Shown: piece after piece, positions 1 to 11,172 of the stretch | Layout of the letters: each line of letters opens with the position of its first letter | Numbering within the stretch: the first letter of the stretch is position 1 | Assembly (NCBI GenBank): GCA_964017195.1 | Contig: OZ024897.1 | Coordinates: 11,704,451 to 11,768,450 of the forward strand | DNA length: 64,000 nt | DNA from: Siderastrea radians | Lineage: Eukaryota > Cnidaria > Anthozoa > Scleractinia > Rhizangiidae | Direction: 5' to 3' | Notes under the pieces: generated by a model | What the model was told of the DNA's origin: nothing | What the model saw: the letters and a program-made list of their open reading frames with translations, nothing else | The model's database searches: none | Translations under genes and position numbers: made by a program

Positions 1-316
1 CATTAAATGTGTGATTTTTTGTTTCTGTAGGCCTGCTTCTCCGTCTTCTATTGTTTGTAATGGCACTGACTGTTACTTAAATGTTTGAAACAGTTCGCTA
101 GTATACAAAAATCAGTTGACATTTAAAAGTCATCCGTTGTGAATAATATGCGAAAGTATAAAACGTCGATCCCTATACACGTTTTTAGAATTTAATAATC
201 GATCATTATAGTTTAAGAGTTATCGCGACTAAATTTTATTTAAATCCTTGAACAAAGAAGCATGCGTTCGTCGATTCACGTTGATGGTTCCCAATCTCGC
301 TATATATAGTGATAAC
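1..316. other. intergenic, nothing recognised
   Basis: AT-rich sequence with no open frame, RNA gene or repeat that I can identify. Confidence 0.5.
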
Positions 317-633
317 TCAAGTTGTGCCTTGATAAGCAATCAAGAAATGCATAAAATCGAGAAAACCTCCACTAGTTTGTCCAGTCCATGACGGTCGATC
401 CAATCTGCGACGAATTGCTGGTCCTTTGCGATAAAATCCTCCATGTTTGGATTTCGAGTCGGAAACCACGAGTGTGTCAAAACCCCGGGGATAGCCCCGG
501 GGCAGGCAAATGCCCGACCCCTGGGCCATGCCAAATTTGCTAATGGCCCATCCCCGGGACTGACAAGGTGTGCAAATGCCCCGCAGTTGCCCGGGGGGGG
601 GGGGATGGGCGCAGCTGGAATTGACTGATGCAT
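317..633 (-). CDS. short GC-rich open frame, unidentified
   Basis: A minus-strand frame of about 97 codons next to the left end of the 0.6-9.1 kb element. Its first ~60 residues are rich in Gly, Pro, Ala and Phe in an imperfect repeat (GAFAH, RAFACPGAIPG). The last part is more ordinary, with a stretch near MEDFIAKDQQFVADW and GLDKLVEVF. The GC content of 470-620 is far above the surroundings. A GT dinucleotide follows the VEVF coding part, so it could be one exon of a larger gene that leaves the window, or a repeat-derived frame. I do not recognise a family, and the frame may not be expressed. Confidence 0.2.
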
Positions 634-699
634 AAAAGAATCGCTTGTTACAAAGTTTCACAGGTTAATAGTCAGATCTAAAGGAAATAAAAGTGTACT

Positions 700-2330
700 G
701 CTTCGTGCAGAATAGAGAATAATGCTTGTCTACCCTAACGGGTAACAGGCAGATCCCAAAGCGTACCAAATAGAATACGAGAATGATGTTTGTCTAACCA
801 AGTGTTTAATAAAAAAACACACACACACACTAAGAAATGGTGTTGACGTCATCTTGTGCCGAATAGAGTACGAGAATGGTGCTTGTCTAGCCAAGTGATT
901 AATAGGCAGATCTAACGGAAAAAAGGTAAAACAAATAGGGATTGTAGTGAGTGCCGAATAAAGTACGAGAATAATGCTTGTCTAACCAAATGTTTAATAG
1001 GCATATCTACGGGAAAAAAGTAAAACAAATAGGGATTGTAGTGCGTGCAGAATAGAGTACGAGAATGATGCTTCGCTAACCAAGTGATTAATAGGCAGTA
1101 AAAAAATAGTAAAACAAATAGGGATTGTAGTGTGTGCCGAATAGAGTACGAGAATGATGCTTGGCTAATTAACCAAGTGATTAATAGGCATATCTACGGG
1201 AAAAACAGTAAAACAAATAGGGATTGTAGTGCGTGCCGAATAAAGTACGAGAATAATGCTTGTCTAACCAAATGATTAATAGGCATATCTACGGGAAAAA
1301 AAGTAAAACAAATAGGGATTGTAGTGCGTGCAGAATAGAGTACGAGAATGATGCTTCGCTAACCAAGTGATTAATAGGCAGTAAAAAAAAATAGTAAAAC
1401 AAATAGGGATTGTAGTGTGTGCCGAATAGAGTACGAGAATGATGCTTGGCTAATTAACCAAGTGATTAATAGGCATATCTACGGGAAAAACAGTAAAACA
1501 AATAGGGATTGTAGTGCGAGCCGAATAGAGTACGAGAATCATGTTTGTCTAACCAAGTAATTAATAGGCATATCTACGGGAAAAAAAGTAAAACAAATAG
1601 GATTGTAGTGCGTGCCGAATAGATTACGAAAATGATGCTTGGCTAACCAAGTGATTAATAGGCATATCTAAGGGAAAAACAGTAAAACAAATAGGGATTG
1701 TAGTGTGTGCCGAATAGAGTACGAGAATGATGGTTGGCTAATTAACCAAGTGATTAATAGGCATATCTACGGGAAAAACGGTAAAACAAATAGGGATTGT
1801 AGTGCGTGCCGAATAAAGTACGAGAATCATGTTTGTCTAACCACGTGATTAATAGGCATATCCAAGGGAAAAAGAGTAAAACAAACAGGGATTGTAGTAC
1901 GTGCCGAATAGAGTACGAGAATCATGTTTGTCTAACCAAGTGATTAATAGGCATATCTACGGAAAAAACAGTAAAACAAATAGGGATTGTAGTGCGTGCT
2001 GAATAGAGTACGAGAATGATGCTTGTGTAAGCAAGTGATCAATAGGCAAATCTAACGGAAAAAAGGTAAAACAATTGTTGATCTAGTGCGTGGCGAATAA
2101 AGTACGAGAATAATGCTTGTCTAACCAAGTGATTAATAGGCATATCTACGGAAATAACAGTAAAACAAATAGGGATTGTAGTGCGTGCCGAATAGAGTAC
2201 GAGAATGATGCTTGTCTACCTAAACATACATACTAAAAAATGGTGTTCTAGTGCGTGCCGAACAGAGTACGAGAATGGTGCTTGCCAGTAACCAAGCGTT
2301 TAATAGGCAGACCTAAAAAAGCTCAAAGCC
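700..2330 (+). repeat. left tandem array, ~96-bp unit
   Basis: About 17 imperfect copies of a unit containing GTGCCGAATAGAGTACGAGA, GATGCTTGTCTAACCAAGTG and ATTAATAGGCATATCTACGG, then an A-rich stretch and AACAAATAGGGATTGTAG. Single copies range from about 75 to 105 bp through small deletions. A short CA dinucleotide run lies at 817-831. Confidence 0.9.
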
Positions 2331-2519
2331 TTTTATTTCTTTTCTGCTAGTCAAATAAATTTCATATGAAACATCGATTCAGTCTGACTGATCTTATCAC
2401 GCTCTAACGCTCACAAATAGCAGCAACGCCGTTTCGCAAGTCTGCAGTGGTGTGACATTTTAATAACCCACTTCCTAAGTTCGTCACTCTACTCGGTCTT
2501 GTGAAGTTCTTTGTGTTAA

Positions 2520-2731
2520 CCCATTCACTCCTAAAAGTGCTTAAATGTGTAAAATACAAGACAAATCCCAAATATCATTTTGTAAAATACTTTAATACCG
2601 TGTAAATGGTACAATGTAAAATTACTGCTGACGAGGTTTCATTTGAACGGTCACACCTCAGGATTTCATCCACAGACTCAAAAGTTAGAATCACCTTAAT
2701 GTTTCCACAACTGACTCTGGGAGTGAAAGGG
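2520..2731. mobile_element. small TTAA-flanked inverted-repeat element
   Basis: The ends CCCATTCACTCC and GGAGTGAAAGGG form an imperfect inverted repeat flanked on both sides by TTAA (2516-2519 and 2732-2735). A TTAA target is typical of piggyBac-type non-autonomous elements. The 212-bp interior is noncoding. Confidence 0.6.
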
Positions 2732-2881
2732 TTAACAGTGGAACTGAATCTTACCTACCATATATAATACATACAGCTATTTCGAGAAACGTTGTCGGAA
2801 AAAAACCCCAGAAAACTGCACAAGCCAATCCCGAAAGGTATTTTGGGTAGTTTCATCATTTCCGTGAAATCTTTAAAAAAC

Positions 2882-4182
2882 ATGGCAGGAGACGCCATGG
2901 ACGTCTGTCTGCGTGTGCTGAAAGAAGCCCACAAAAACAGGTACGACACCTACAGTGTCAGGAAAGTACCTTGCTTTGCAACAGTCATGCAATTGAAGCA
3001 ATACTTTCTGTAGAATTGTAAAGAGGAAATATTTCCAGCAACCGACACGACCTTCCAAATCGGCTACTACGCGGACGGAAACAAGAAATTCTCTATATCG
3101 TCCGAAATCCCGCTCGCCGAAGCGTTTTCTTTGGTAAAAAACGGGATGATAACATTGTGGGTGGATCCACATAAAGACTTTCCAAGGGGTTCTTCGGGCA
3201 AAAAGAGAAAAGGTAAGAAACACAATAAGCCATGTTTTGCACGTTTTGTTGCACCAAAAGTTAAGTGAGATTTTTTCCCTTGTTCTCAGTGATAATGATT
3301 ATGATTATCACTATTCTGACTTAGGTAATCCCAGTAGTGCTCGAGATGATAGCGGGGACGGAGAGGAAGAAAACAGCTACGACTCTTGTCTTTCACGGCT
3401 TAGAGAGAAGCATACTCTTCCCGAGTTCAAATTGCGCTGCTGGGCGCGGATGGTGGTAAGGAAAATTTGAGTTGCCGAGAGTAATTTTCACCTTCTTTAG
3501 TTAAATTTCATATCCACCTTCAGACTATATTTTTATAAGATTGTTTGCTTCGTATTTTCTAAGGCGAGTTTTTAGCCAGAAGTTGTTTCCAAATGTCTAC
3601 AAAAATTAGCATAAAACGCACGTGTTGCACGTTCTTGAGACTGAAATGCCTTGGACAAGTTTTGAGCTAATTTTGCAACAACGAATTACACTTCTCCAAT
3701 ATAATTATTGGTCAAGGTGTTATGTTGTTTTTACCTCCTCTGATGAGCTCGAATTGAGATCGGCGGGTGTCCGTAAAAATAACTATTGAAAACAGGAATA
3801 GTTCAATTTGTATCATTTTATTCCATTACAGGTTAACGGAACCCACAAGAGTGAAGATAACCCTCCGAATGTTCCATTTTTTACTGGCAATTCGAAAGCG
3901 GCTTCAAAATCATTCAAAAGTCAAACATCAGGTGAAGTCAGTGGACAATCCACGGATGGCGCTGAAAGAAAGGCAAGAGAGGTATTTCTTAGCAGATGCT
4001 AGCGGCCTTTAAATGTGTATTATTTTCTTAACCAAACGCTTTTCTACTTGTAGGTGCGTATGCGTTCAAGCATTCTTCAGCAGCTCAAGGATCTCAAAGC
4101 ATTGAAAGACGATGACGTCCTTACAGAAAACGAATTTTCTTTGCAAAAGGATAAACTGTTAAAAGAAATGAATTCTTTGTAG
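2882..4182 (+). CDS. accessory protein of the Tc1-type element, SHOCT-like C terminus
   Basis: A four-exon gene can be built with canonical sites and matching phases: 2882-3212, 3325-3455, 3832-3981 and 4054-4182, about 246 codons. Exon 1 contains a globular-looking stretch (FQIGYYADGNKKFSI, then SLVKNGMITLWVD). Exons 2-3 are acidic and serine-rich and look disordered. Exon 4 ends in a short helical segment (LKDLKALKDDDVLTENEF, ending at KLLKEM) resembling SHOCT-type C-terminal domains, which pair a short helix with an oligomerising or binding role. One in-frame TAG lies at 3011-3013 (codon 44), so this copy is probably not translated in full unless a downstream start or readthrough is used. 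It converges on the transposase and shares its terminal repeats, so it belongs to the mobile element. Its function is unknown; a DNA-binding or regulatory partner of the transposase is a guess. Confidence 0.65.
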
Positions 4183-4249
4183 TTTTTTAATATGCGATAA
4201 TAATCAAACATTCGTCATTAACACTGAATAAAATTCATTTGTTTATTTT

Positions 4250-5575
4250 TCACAGGTATTCGGCATGTTGAATGTAGTTTCTGATCTGTTCATCAGTAAC
4301 CTGAAGAAATGCTTCTTCCACCATAAATTTGGGATCCTGGCAAAATTGCCAGGCCGCGTCATTTTCCCTGATCCAGTTTTTTGTTTGGGCAAACAGTTCT
4401 TCGCATGGCATAAAATCCGGGCTGTATGGCGGAAGGAACACAACCATTGCTCCCGCGGCATGAATCCTGTTAACTACGGCGTCGGTGTGGTGGATAGCCG
4501 CATTATCTGTGGCAAATGAAAAATAAGGAAGAAATAAATTAATGTGATGCTAATCGCGTGAATCAGAGAGGGTTTAAATTTCAAATGGAAGGGAATGAAG
4601 TATCTGAGGAGTTACAAAAATATTTAATTTCATAACCACCGCCACATCGTAGTGTTGCAAGAAATTTTATGCTTACCCATTATGACCACTGATCGTGGAT
4701 TGATGCCATTAAATGGAAGCAAGTTAGGGCAGAGCTTTTGATCCACAAACTCTTCAAATTTTGCCCCGTCGACCTTGCCCTGATAGATACCCACTTCTAT
4801 CATTCCTTCCGTACAAATAACGGGTATGGCCGTTATGCGCGGTCCCCAGTTCTGCGCCTGACGTTTGACCGTGGCTCTGTTACCGACAAGACTATAGCCA
4901 TAGGTGCGAGAAAGTCTTTTGTCCTAAAAAAGTAAAAGGTTGACGAAAAAATTGTGATTTGTGAAAAATAATTGAAGAGTACAAAAAGTTGTAAAACAGC
5001 AATTGAATACTTACAAATCCGCTTTCGTCCAAAAACACCAACATTTCAGGATCCAGGAGACAAACATTGGACCTGAAAAGTACTCTTGCTTCCTCAGATC
5101 TTTGAAGGGCAATTCTTGCCAGCTTAAAATGATAAAACACGCTTAAATTGACACACCAGGAAAATGATGCAAATTTGCGAAATAAAAAGCCCTATTATAG
5201 TAAAGCGAGTATTTCACAAACCTTTTTGCGGGTGAAACTATTCCGTTTCAAATACCGCAATATGCTGGAAACAACATTTTCTGACCCTGTCTGTTCGTAA
5301 ACATCGTAGGCAATCTCTGCAAGAGTTTTGTCCGGGTGTTCAAGAACAGCTTCCATAATTACGAACTCCACGTGTGGATGCATGGCAAAACTATTCAAAG
5401 GTCGCCCTAATTTCTCCCATTTTACTTCGCCAGTATTTAGGCATTTTGAAATATAGCGCTCCACCGTTCTTGGGGACATGAATAAAGTAGCCGCTACATC
5501 ATCTACACTATAACCTAAAAACTCCTTCATCCATATGGCTCGCCATCTAAGATCGTCACTGTACGGACGAGGCAT
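4250..5575 (-). CDS. Tc1/mariner-IS630-type DD34E transposase
   Basis: Four exons on the minus strand join in frame with canonical sites: 5575-5222, 5122-5015, 4923-4677 and 4506-4250, giving 321 residues without a stop. Exon 1 is the DNA-binding part with a helix-turn-helix (residues ~10-60, DVAATLFMSPRTVERYI). The catalytic core follows: first Asp in MLVFLDESGF (~147), second in VVIMDNAAIHH, and Glu in PDFMPCEELF. There are 34 residues between the second Asp and the Glu, the DD34E spacing of Tc1-like enzymes. The start is MPRPYSDD, about 45 bp inside the inverted repeat. The enzyme would cut and paste the element at TA sites. All catalytic residues are present and nothing is broken, so it may be functional. 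Confidence 0.92.
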
Positions 5576-6057
5576 CGCGGGTTTAATGTATCAATTGACT
5601 TATTAAAATTCATTGACCGTATCCCAAAATACCTTTCGGGATTGGCTTGTGCAGTTTTTTGCTTTTTTCCGACAACGTTTCTCGAAATAGCTGTATACAT
5701 AAAAAAAATGCGCTATGTAAGGAAGTTACAAAAAAATATTGAGTTCTGCAACTCAATGTTCCCCTTCTAAAACTCTGGAAAGTTCCTTAGAAATATCGAG
5801 AACTGAATCGATTATTAGCTTCGATTATTAGAATTTGAAGTTCCTTTCTGCTAAACTAGAAATGCCTCCTTCATATTGCCCCTGGTATCTTGCGACCACA
5901 TCGTCATCAGCTTTTTCGCCAGATAAAATGCATGCAGCTACCCCGAAGTCCAACGCCAGCCACAGTTCTTTCATTTCCTTTTCTGTTTCTTCGAGTACCT
6001 GAGCTTTCTTCTAACGTTTGGGTTTCTGTGTCAGACAAAAAGTGTAAGCAAAGCTCG

Positions 6058-7601
6058 CTACTTCGTCTGCAACGTCCCGATGTGAAATAGAACTAGTTGG
6101 CGAATTCTTCTCCGCTTTGTTTTCCTTAAGGTATTTGTAAAGCATGCCCGCGTACAAGGTAGATACTTTCTGATTTCCATTCTTCTCCCACCGTCACTCG
6201 ACTGATAGAAATTTAGAGCTCTCCTTTCTTTCACAACGCCCAATACGTTCCTTATCTGAAAGGGATCCTTTGCATCTTTTTTGGTTTTGGCTGGTACATT
6301 TTCTGGATCTTTAAAGAGTACAACTTCACCAACAGAGAATCGTGCAATTCGCTCTTCTGAAACCCGAAAGCGATGTCTGGTGTTGTTAGCAATCGTGCGC
6401 TCTGTCACCTCGAGGGCTTGCAATCGCGTCTCCTCTCTGATACGTGCCAGGCTGCATCCATTTTCCAACCTTTCTACAAAAGAAAACACTGGCTCCACAG
6501 AGACATCTTCAAAGGTGCGATGCTCCTCATCATCGTTCTCTTCGTCGCTATATTGTAGTGGACAAAGAGAAGGAGAAAGAGAAAGAGAAGGCATTAGCTT
6601 CTCCGAACTCTCCGTCATCTACAAAAGGCACTTCGTCAAAAAATCTTCGTCATCTGGGTACCTGAATTCAGCCGTGTGACGCCCTTTTAACACCCTAAAC
6701 GGAACATCCTGAATGGTGTGATGCCAAGTGTTATTAATTTCCTTAGCCACAAGTGGAAGAAGATAAGGCCATAGCTTGGCTCGTTCTTCAGTTGGTCTTT
6801 GGCACAGTAGTTTGGCAAGCTTTTTCTGGACCGTTTTGTTGAGGTTCTCCACCTCCCCTTGACTTTGTGGGTGGTACGGCCTCCCATGGAGGATTCTAAT
6901 GCCAAGAGATTTACACAGTTTCTTGACAACCTCATCATCGGTCTGCAAGTACTTTGTTGGCCCTTCATCATAAAAGAAGAAATTATGTAGAATGTAGCAC
7001 CTCGCTCGCCGATTTTGTTTTTGCCGGTATCAACCATCAACCAGCAAAACTACTATACTGGTATTGTCGTCTGTTTTTGGTCATAAAGGACCGCTTCTTG
7101 CCAGGGGCCATATCAATAATGTCCGCCTGTATCCTCTCCAGAGGCCCGTAAGAACGGATAGGGCGGGGCGGAGGGGAGATAGTAGGGAACGAAGTATGTA
7201 GTTGGCATGCCGGGGACGATTTTGAAAAATTCCTTGGCTAACTGCTTGATACCGTTGCAGTAGAAGCGAAGACAGAACTGCCTTCCTAAGCTATTAATAC
7301 CTACAACACTACAAACTCCCGATGGGGAGGAATGAATCTCTCTCAGTCGTTCGATCGCTTGTTCCTTGGAGACAAAATACACCGTTCCGTCGTCTGCCGA
7401 GAGACCATCCCGAGTGTGCTGCAAATATAAAATGCTTTGCTCTTGGTCCAGTCCACTTGATAACCTGTGTCTCGGTTTGGTTGTTTTTCCCTTCCAAAGC
7501 AACCTATCTCTGTGTTTCAAAAAGAAAGCATGCAGCACTTGCCACCCTTCCTCACGAAGAGAGTCCGGCTTTACTGCCTTTCTATCTCGCAAGAAGGGCA
7601 A
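6058..7601 (-). pseudogene. decayed GIN/Ginger-like integrase transposase
   Basis: On the minus strand, 7601-7113 encodes an N-terminal region and a degraded H2C2-type zinc-binding segment (HSSPSG, then GINSLGRQFCLRFYCNGIKQ). The integrase core follows in other frames: first catalytic Asp in GPLERIQADIIDM near 7130, second in LQTDDEVV (~6940), and Glu in YHPQSQGEVENLN (~6860). The second Asp to Glu distance is about 30 residues, shorter than the usual 35, so a small deletion is likely. A TAG at 6619-6621 interrupts the frame, which continues as a C-terminal domain (VGEVVLFKDPE) to 6058. At least one frameshift near 7210, a TGA near 7050 and a further frameshift near 7000 also occur. The fold is that of Gypsy-derived GIN/KRBA2-type integrases. 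This copy is inactive. Confidence 0.75.
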
Positions 7602-7869
7602 ATATTAAAAACATTGAAAAGTGTCTACCAGCACGCTGAACACATTGGTCCCACGAAGGTACCACAATCATCGCACCCTCCAATATTGAAACAAAGGCCT
7701 TGCATTAACAATGAAAGAATTAACCAAATACCGACTAACTCTTGAGGTTCTGAGTTATGTCATTCCCGCAATTCGTACTGCATTCGGCACGCATGTTCAG
7801 AATACTGACGCGCACGGTATATTTGTTATACGATTATGAACGGTAAAGGTAGGCCACTTTCTATCCCGA

Positions 7870-9000
7870 TATATACTGGTTTTTTCCGTAGATATGCCTA
7901 TTAATCACTTGGTTAGACAAGCATTATCCTCGTACTTTATTCGGCACGCACTACAATCCCTATTTGTTTTACCCTTTTTCCCGTAGATATGCCTATTAAT
8001 CACTTGGTTAGACAAACATGATTCTCGTACTCTATTCGGCACGCACTACAATCCCTATTTGTTTTACTTTTTTTCCCGTGGATATGCCTACTAATCACTT
8101 GGTTAGACAAGCATTATTCTCGTACTTTATTCGGCACGCACTACAATCCCCATTTGTTTTACCGTTTTTTCCGTTAGATTTGTCTATTAATCACTTGGTA
8201 AGACAAGCATTATTCTCGTACTCTATTCGGCAAGCACTACAATCCCTATTTGTTTTACTTTTTTTCCCTTGGATATGCCTATTAATCACTTGGTTAGATA
8301 AGCATTATTCTCGTACCTTATTTGGCACGCACTACAATCCCTATTTGTTTTACTGTTTTTTCCGTAGATAATTGCCTATTTATCACTTGGTTAGACCAGC
8401 ATTATTCTCGTACTCTATTCGGCACGCCCTACAATCCCTACTTGTTTTTTCTCGTACTTTATTCGGCACGCACTACAATCCCCATTTGTTTTACCGTTTT
8501 TTCCGTTAGATTTGTCTATTAATCACTTGGTAAGACAAGCATTATTCTCGTACCCTATTCGGCAAGCACTACAATCCCTATTTGTTTTACTTTTTTTCCC
8601 TTGGATATGCCTATTAATCACTTGGTTATACAAGCATTATTCTCGTACTTTATTCGGCACGCACTACAGTCCCTATTTGTTTTACCTTTTTTCCGTTAGA
8701 TTTGCCTATTAATCCCTTGGCTAGACAAGCACCATTCTCGTACTCTATTCGGCACGAGAACACCATTTTTCAGTGTGTGTGTGTGTGTGTGTGTGTGGTT
8801 TTTTTTTAAATTTTAGATCTACCTATTGTCTATTAGGGTAGACAAACATCATTCACGTACTCTATTCGGCATGCACGCAATAAGATCTGATATTAAACAC
8901 TTGGTTAGACAAGCATCATTCTCGTATTCTATTTGGTACGTTTTGAGATCTGCCTGTTACCCGTTAGGGTAGACAAGCATCATTCTCTATTCTGCACGAA
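7870..9000 (-). repeat. right tandem array, inverted copy of the ~96-bp unit
   Basis: About 12-13 copies of the reverse complement of the left-arm unit (TTAATCACTTGGTTAGACAA, TACTCTATTCGGCACGCACT). It forms the second inverted arm of the 0.6-9.1 kb element. A GT dinucleotide run lies at 8776-8798. Long open frames here are repeat artefacts. Confidence 0.9.
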
Positions 9001-9062
9001 GCAGTACACTTTTATTTCCTTTAGATCTAACCTGTGAAACTTTGTAACAAGCGATTCTTTTA

Positions 9063-10407
9063 AGCCTGGAGTACACGTTCTCGCTTTCAAGTTCCCTGAG
9101 GAGGTTCCATGCGAACTGTACAGTTGTCAACCTTTGCTTACACTTGCTCATCCGAGATGCGAAACTCTTACTTTTGCAGATATTTTAAAACGCTTTGTCG
9201 CTGACGTGATCAATATGTAAGCACATCGGGTTTATTTTGGTTGCACTGTATCAAGCATGTCAAGGGTATGCGTGACATGGTTTTTAAGATCGAGTGACAA
9301 TTGTGCACACAGTCAGGGTGAATGTGGGAATACATAATAGAAACTGCCAACGCGTTTGATTTTGTAGTTGTGTGGTTGATTGCCGCCTTAGCTTTTCATC
9401 TCTTTTCTTTTGATGGGTGGGTTTGCTCGATACTGGGGAGAAAAAGGCTTTTAAGCTGGCTCATTTTAATTTTAAAAATGTAGAAAGCGTGCGTTGGATG
9501 ACAATGTGAGACTAAATTACTTCCTGCTGAGACAGATATTGCACAATGAGTCATAATTTATGCGTCGTACTCTTTTGGGCACTGTACTCTATTCGGCATT
9601 TTACAGGCCATCTATCAACACCACAGTAAAGCGTTCATGGTTTTTCAAAGACTGACTTCATGACTGACTTCATTGAATTCAGGCCACTTCGCTGTCCAAT
9701 TTTTTTTACCTCCCCCCCTCCTCCTCCCCCCCTCCTCCTCCCCCCCGAAAAAAATAAAACTCTGGCTTATAGACTATTCACGTGATTATAAATCAACCCT
9801 GACGACGGCAAGACGCAAGTTATACTGTTGAACACTCATGAGAAATTGTTCATCGAGGTGGAGGTGAATAGTAAATGCTATCCTGAGTTTGAGTAGCCAA
9901 TCAGAGCGCCCGAAAAAGATCATTCAATTGTGTGCTGTATACTAACAACAAAAAAATCAATCTTAAACAAGTGGCATTCGGGACATGCTTTTTTTCTCTT
10001 GCGTGCTATGACGGGGTCAAAGGCAATTCAGTCTTGAAATATTATTAGTTTGTTTTGGCTAGTCTTTATTAATAAGTGTAATTATCCTAGTAAGGCTAAG
10101 AATAAATATGGCTTTCTGATCCTCCTACATCCACACTTCAATATACTCATATAAAAGTGATCCATACCGATATTTGTATACAGACATTCAAGCTCTAATA
10201 AGACGGATCAGTACTGGATATCATTGCTTTATCTGGAATTGATTAGGTGACTGATTAGCTCAGAGTCTTTGTCTGATCCGCTGATAAGCTTGCTGCGTGT
10301 TTACGCGCCTGTTACCGCACCGGTTATCGTACGATAACAAGAGCAGTTTAAGGTGCTGAAAGTGTGGTCTACTTTAATTCCTCTTTCCTGACGTAAAAGA
10401 AGCAATT
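9063..10407. other. intergenic, repeat fragments
   Basis: No gene seen. A pyrimidine tract of C and CTC runs lies at 9700-9746. The segment near 9886-9910 (GTTTGAGTAGCCAATCAGAG) recurs in reverse orientation near 47,505-47,530, so it belongs to a dispersed repeat. Confidence 0.5.
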
Positions 10408-10439
10408 TATACCGTGTACGATGAGTATCATCACTTAAT

Positions 10440-10815
10440 TTTTCTTTCGTTTCGATAAATCTTGAAAAACTCGATAAATCTTGAAAAGGTCGGTAAATTT
10501 TGAAAAACTCGTTAAGTCTTGAAAAAGTTGATAAACCTTGAAAAACGCGAAAAAACTTGAAAAAGTCGATAAATCTTGAAAAACGTGAAAAAACTTGAAA
10601 AACGCGAAAAAACTTGAAAAACGCGAAAAATCTTGAAAAAAACTAAAAAAATCTTGAAAAACGTGAAAAACTTGAAACGACGCGAAAAAAGTTGAAAAAC
10701 GCGAAAAATCTTGAAAAAACTAAAAAAAATCTTGAAAACGTGAAAAAACTTGAAAAACGCGAAAAAACTTGAAAAACGCGAAAAAAAACTTGAAAAACGC
10801 GAAAAATCTTGAACA
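10440..10815 (-). repeat. ~17-bp minisatellite, left arm
   Basis: Many imperfect copies of CTTGAAAAACGCGAAAAA. Read on the minus strand they give long Phe/Ser-rich open frames that I treat as artefacts. Confidence 0.85.
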
Positions 10816-11172
10816 GTTATAAAATGGGGTTGGGAGGCCTGCGCGACTCCCACTTCACGCTTTCGTACGCTTCGCCTTACATATCGCGGTCTTTCGGCCA
10901 ATTTTGCTTCTTGTATTTTTGTAGTGGGTTAGTTGGGAGGATTTTAAATGGTCACTGAATTGAGCCACTTCAACTTAAACGTCGCATTTTTAAACTTTTT
11001 TCTCGAGGTCATATCGATCTTTTTCTAATAACTGTATGATGGCGCGTCAGTTAATTTTGACCTCTGATCGTCTCCTGTTAAGTGACTTAATGTAAATTTT
11101 AATGCGACTTAATGTGGTTTCTATGCAGCTTTCGGCATATCAGGTACGTTGAATCTGGCTCCTTAACCCCTT

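Larger units (their letters stand above)
2774..5693. mobile_element. Tc1/mariner-IS630 element with two convergent genes
   Basis: Terminal inverted repeats of about 72-74 bp (2774-2847 and 5622-5693) start with CAGCTATTTCGAGAAACG and are nearly identical. TA dinucleotides flank both ends (2772-2773 and 5694-5695), the expected target duplication for this superfamily. The 2.9-kb interior encodes a minus-strand transposase (4250-5575) and a plus-strand four-exon accessory gene (2882-4182). Their 3' ends are about 70 bp apart. The intact transposase frame and well-matched ends suggest recent activity. Confidence 0.9.
633..9062. mobile_element. GIN/Ginger-like DNA transposon with satellite-built inverted arms
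   Basis: The outer ends match as an inverted repeat: AAAAGAATCGCTTGTTAC near 634 and its complement ending near 9061. The match continues through about 1.7 kb on the left and 1.2 kb on the right. Both arms are mostly a ~96-bp tandem repeat in opposite orientation. Between them lies a decayed integrase-type transposase on the minus strand (6058-7601). A retrovirus-like integrase without reverse transcriptase between inverted repeats is the hallmark of Ginger-type DNA transposons; that assignment is inference. The element has itself been invaded by a Tc1-type element (2774-5693) and a small TTAA element (2520-2731). No clear target-site duplication is visible, so the exact ends are uncertain. 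Confidence 0.65.

Noticed and set aside
6281..6679. Plus-strand frames opposite the integrase relic
   Set aside because: Shadow frames of the minus-strand coding sequence.
8018..8712. Several 60-120-codon open frames
   Set aside because: They are translations of the 96-bp tandem repeat and repeat the same peptide; not independent genes.
633..9062. Polinton/Maverick interpretation
   Set aside because: No DNA polymerase B, protease, ATPase or capsid gene is present, and the element is too short; the integrase alone fits a GIN/Ginger type better.
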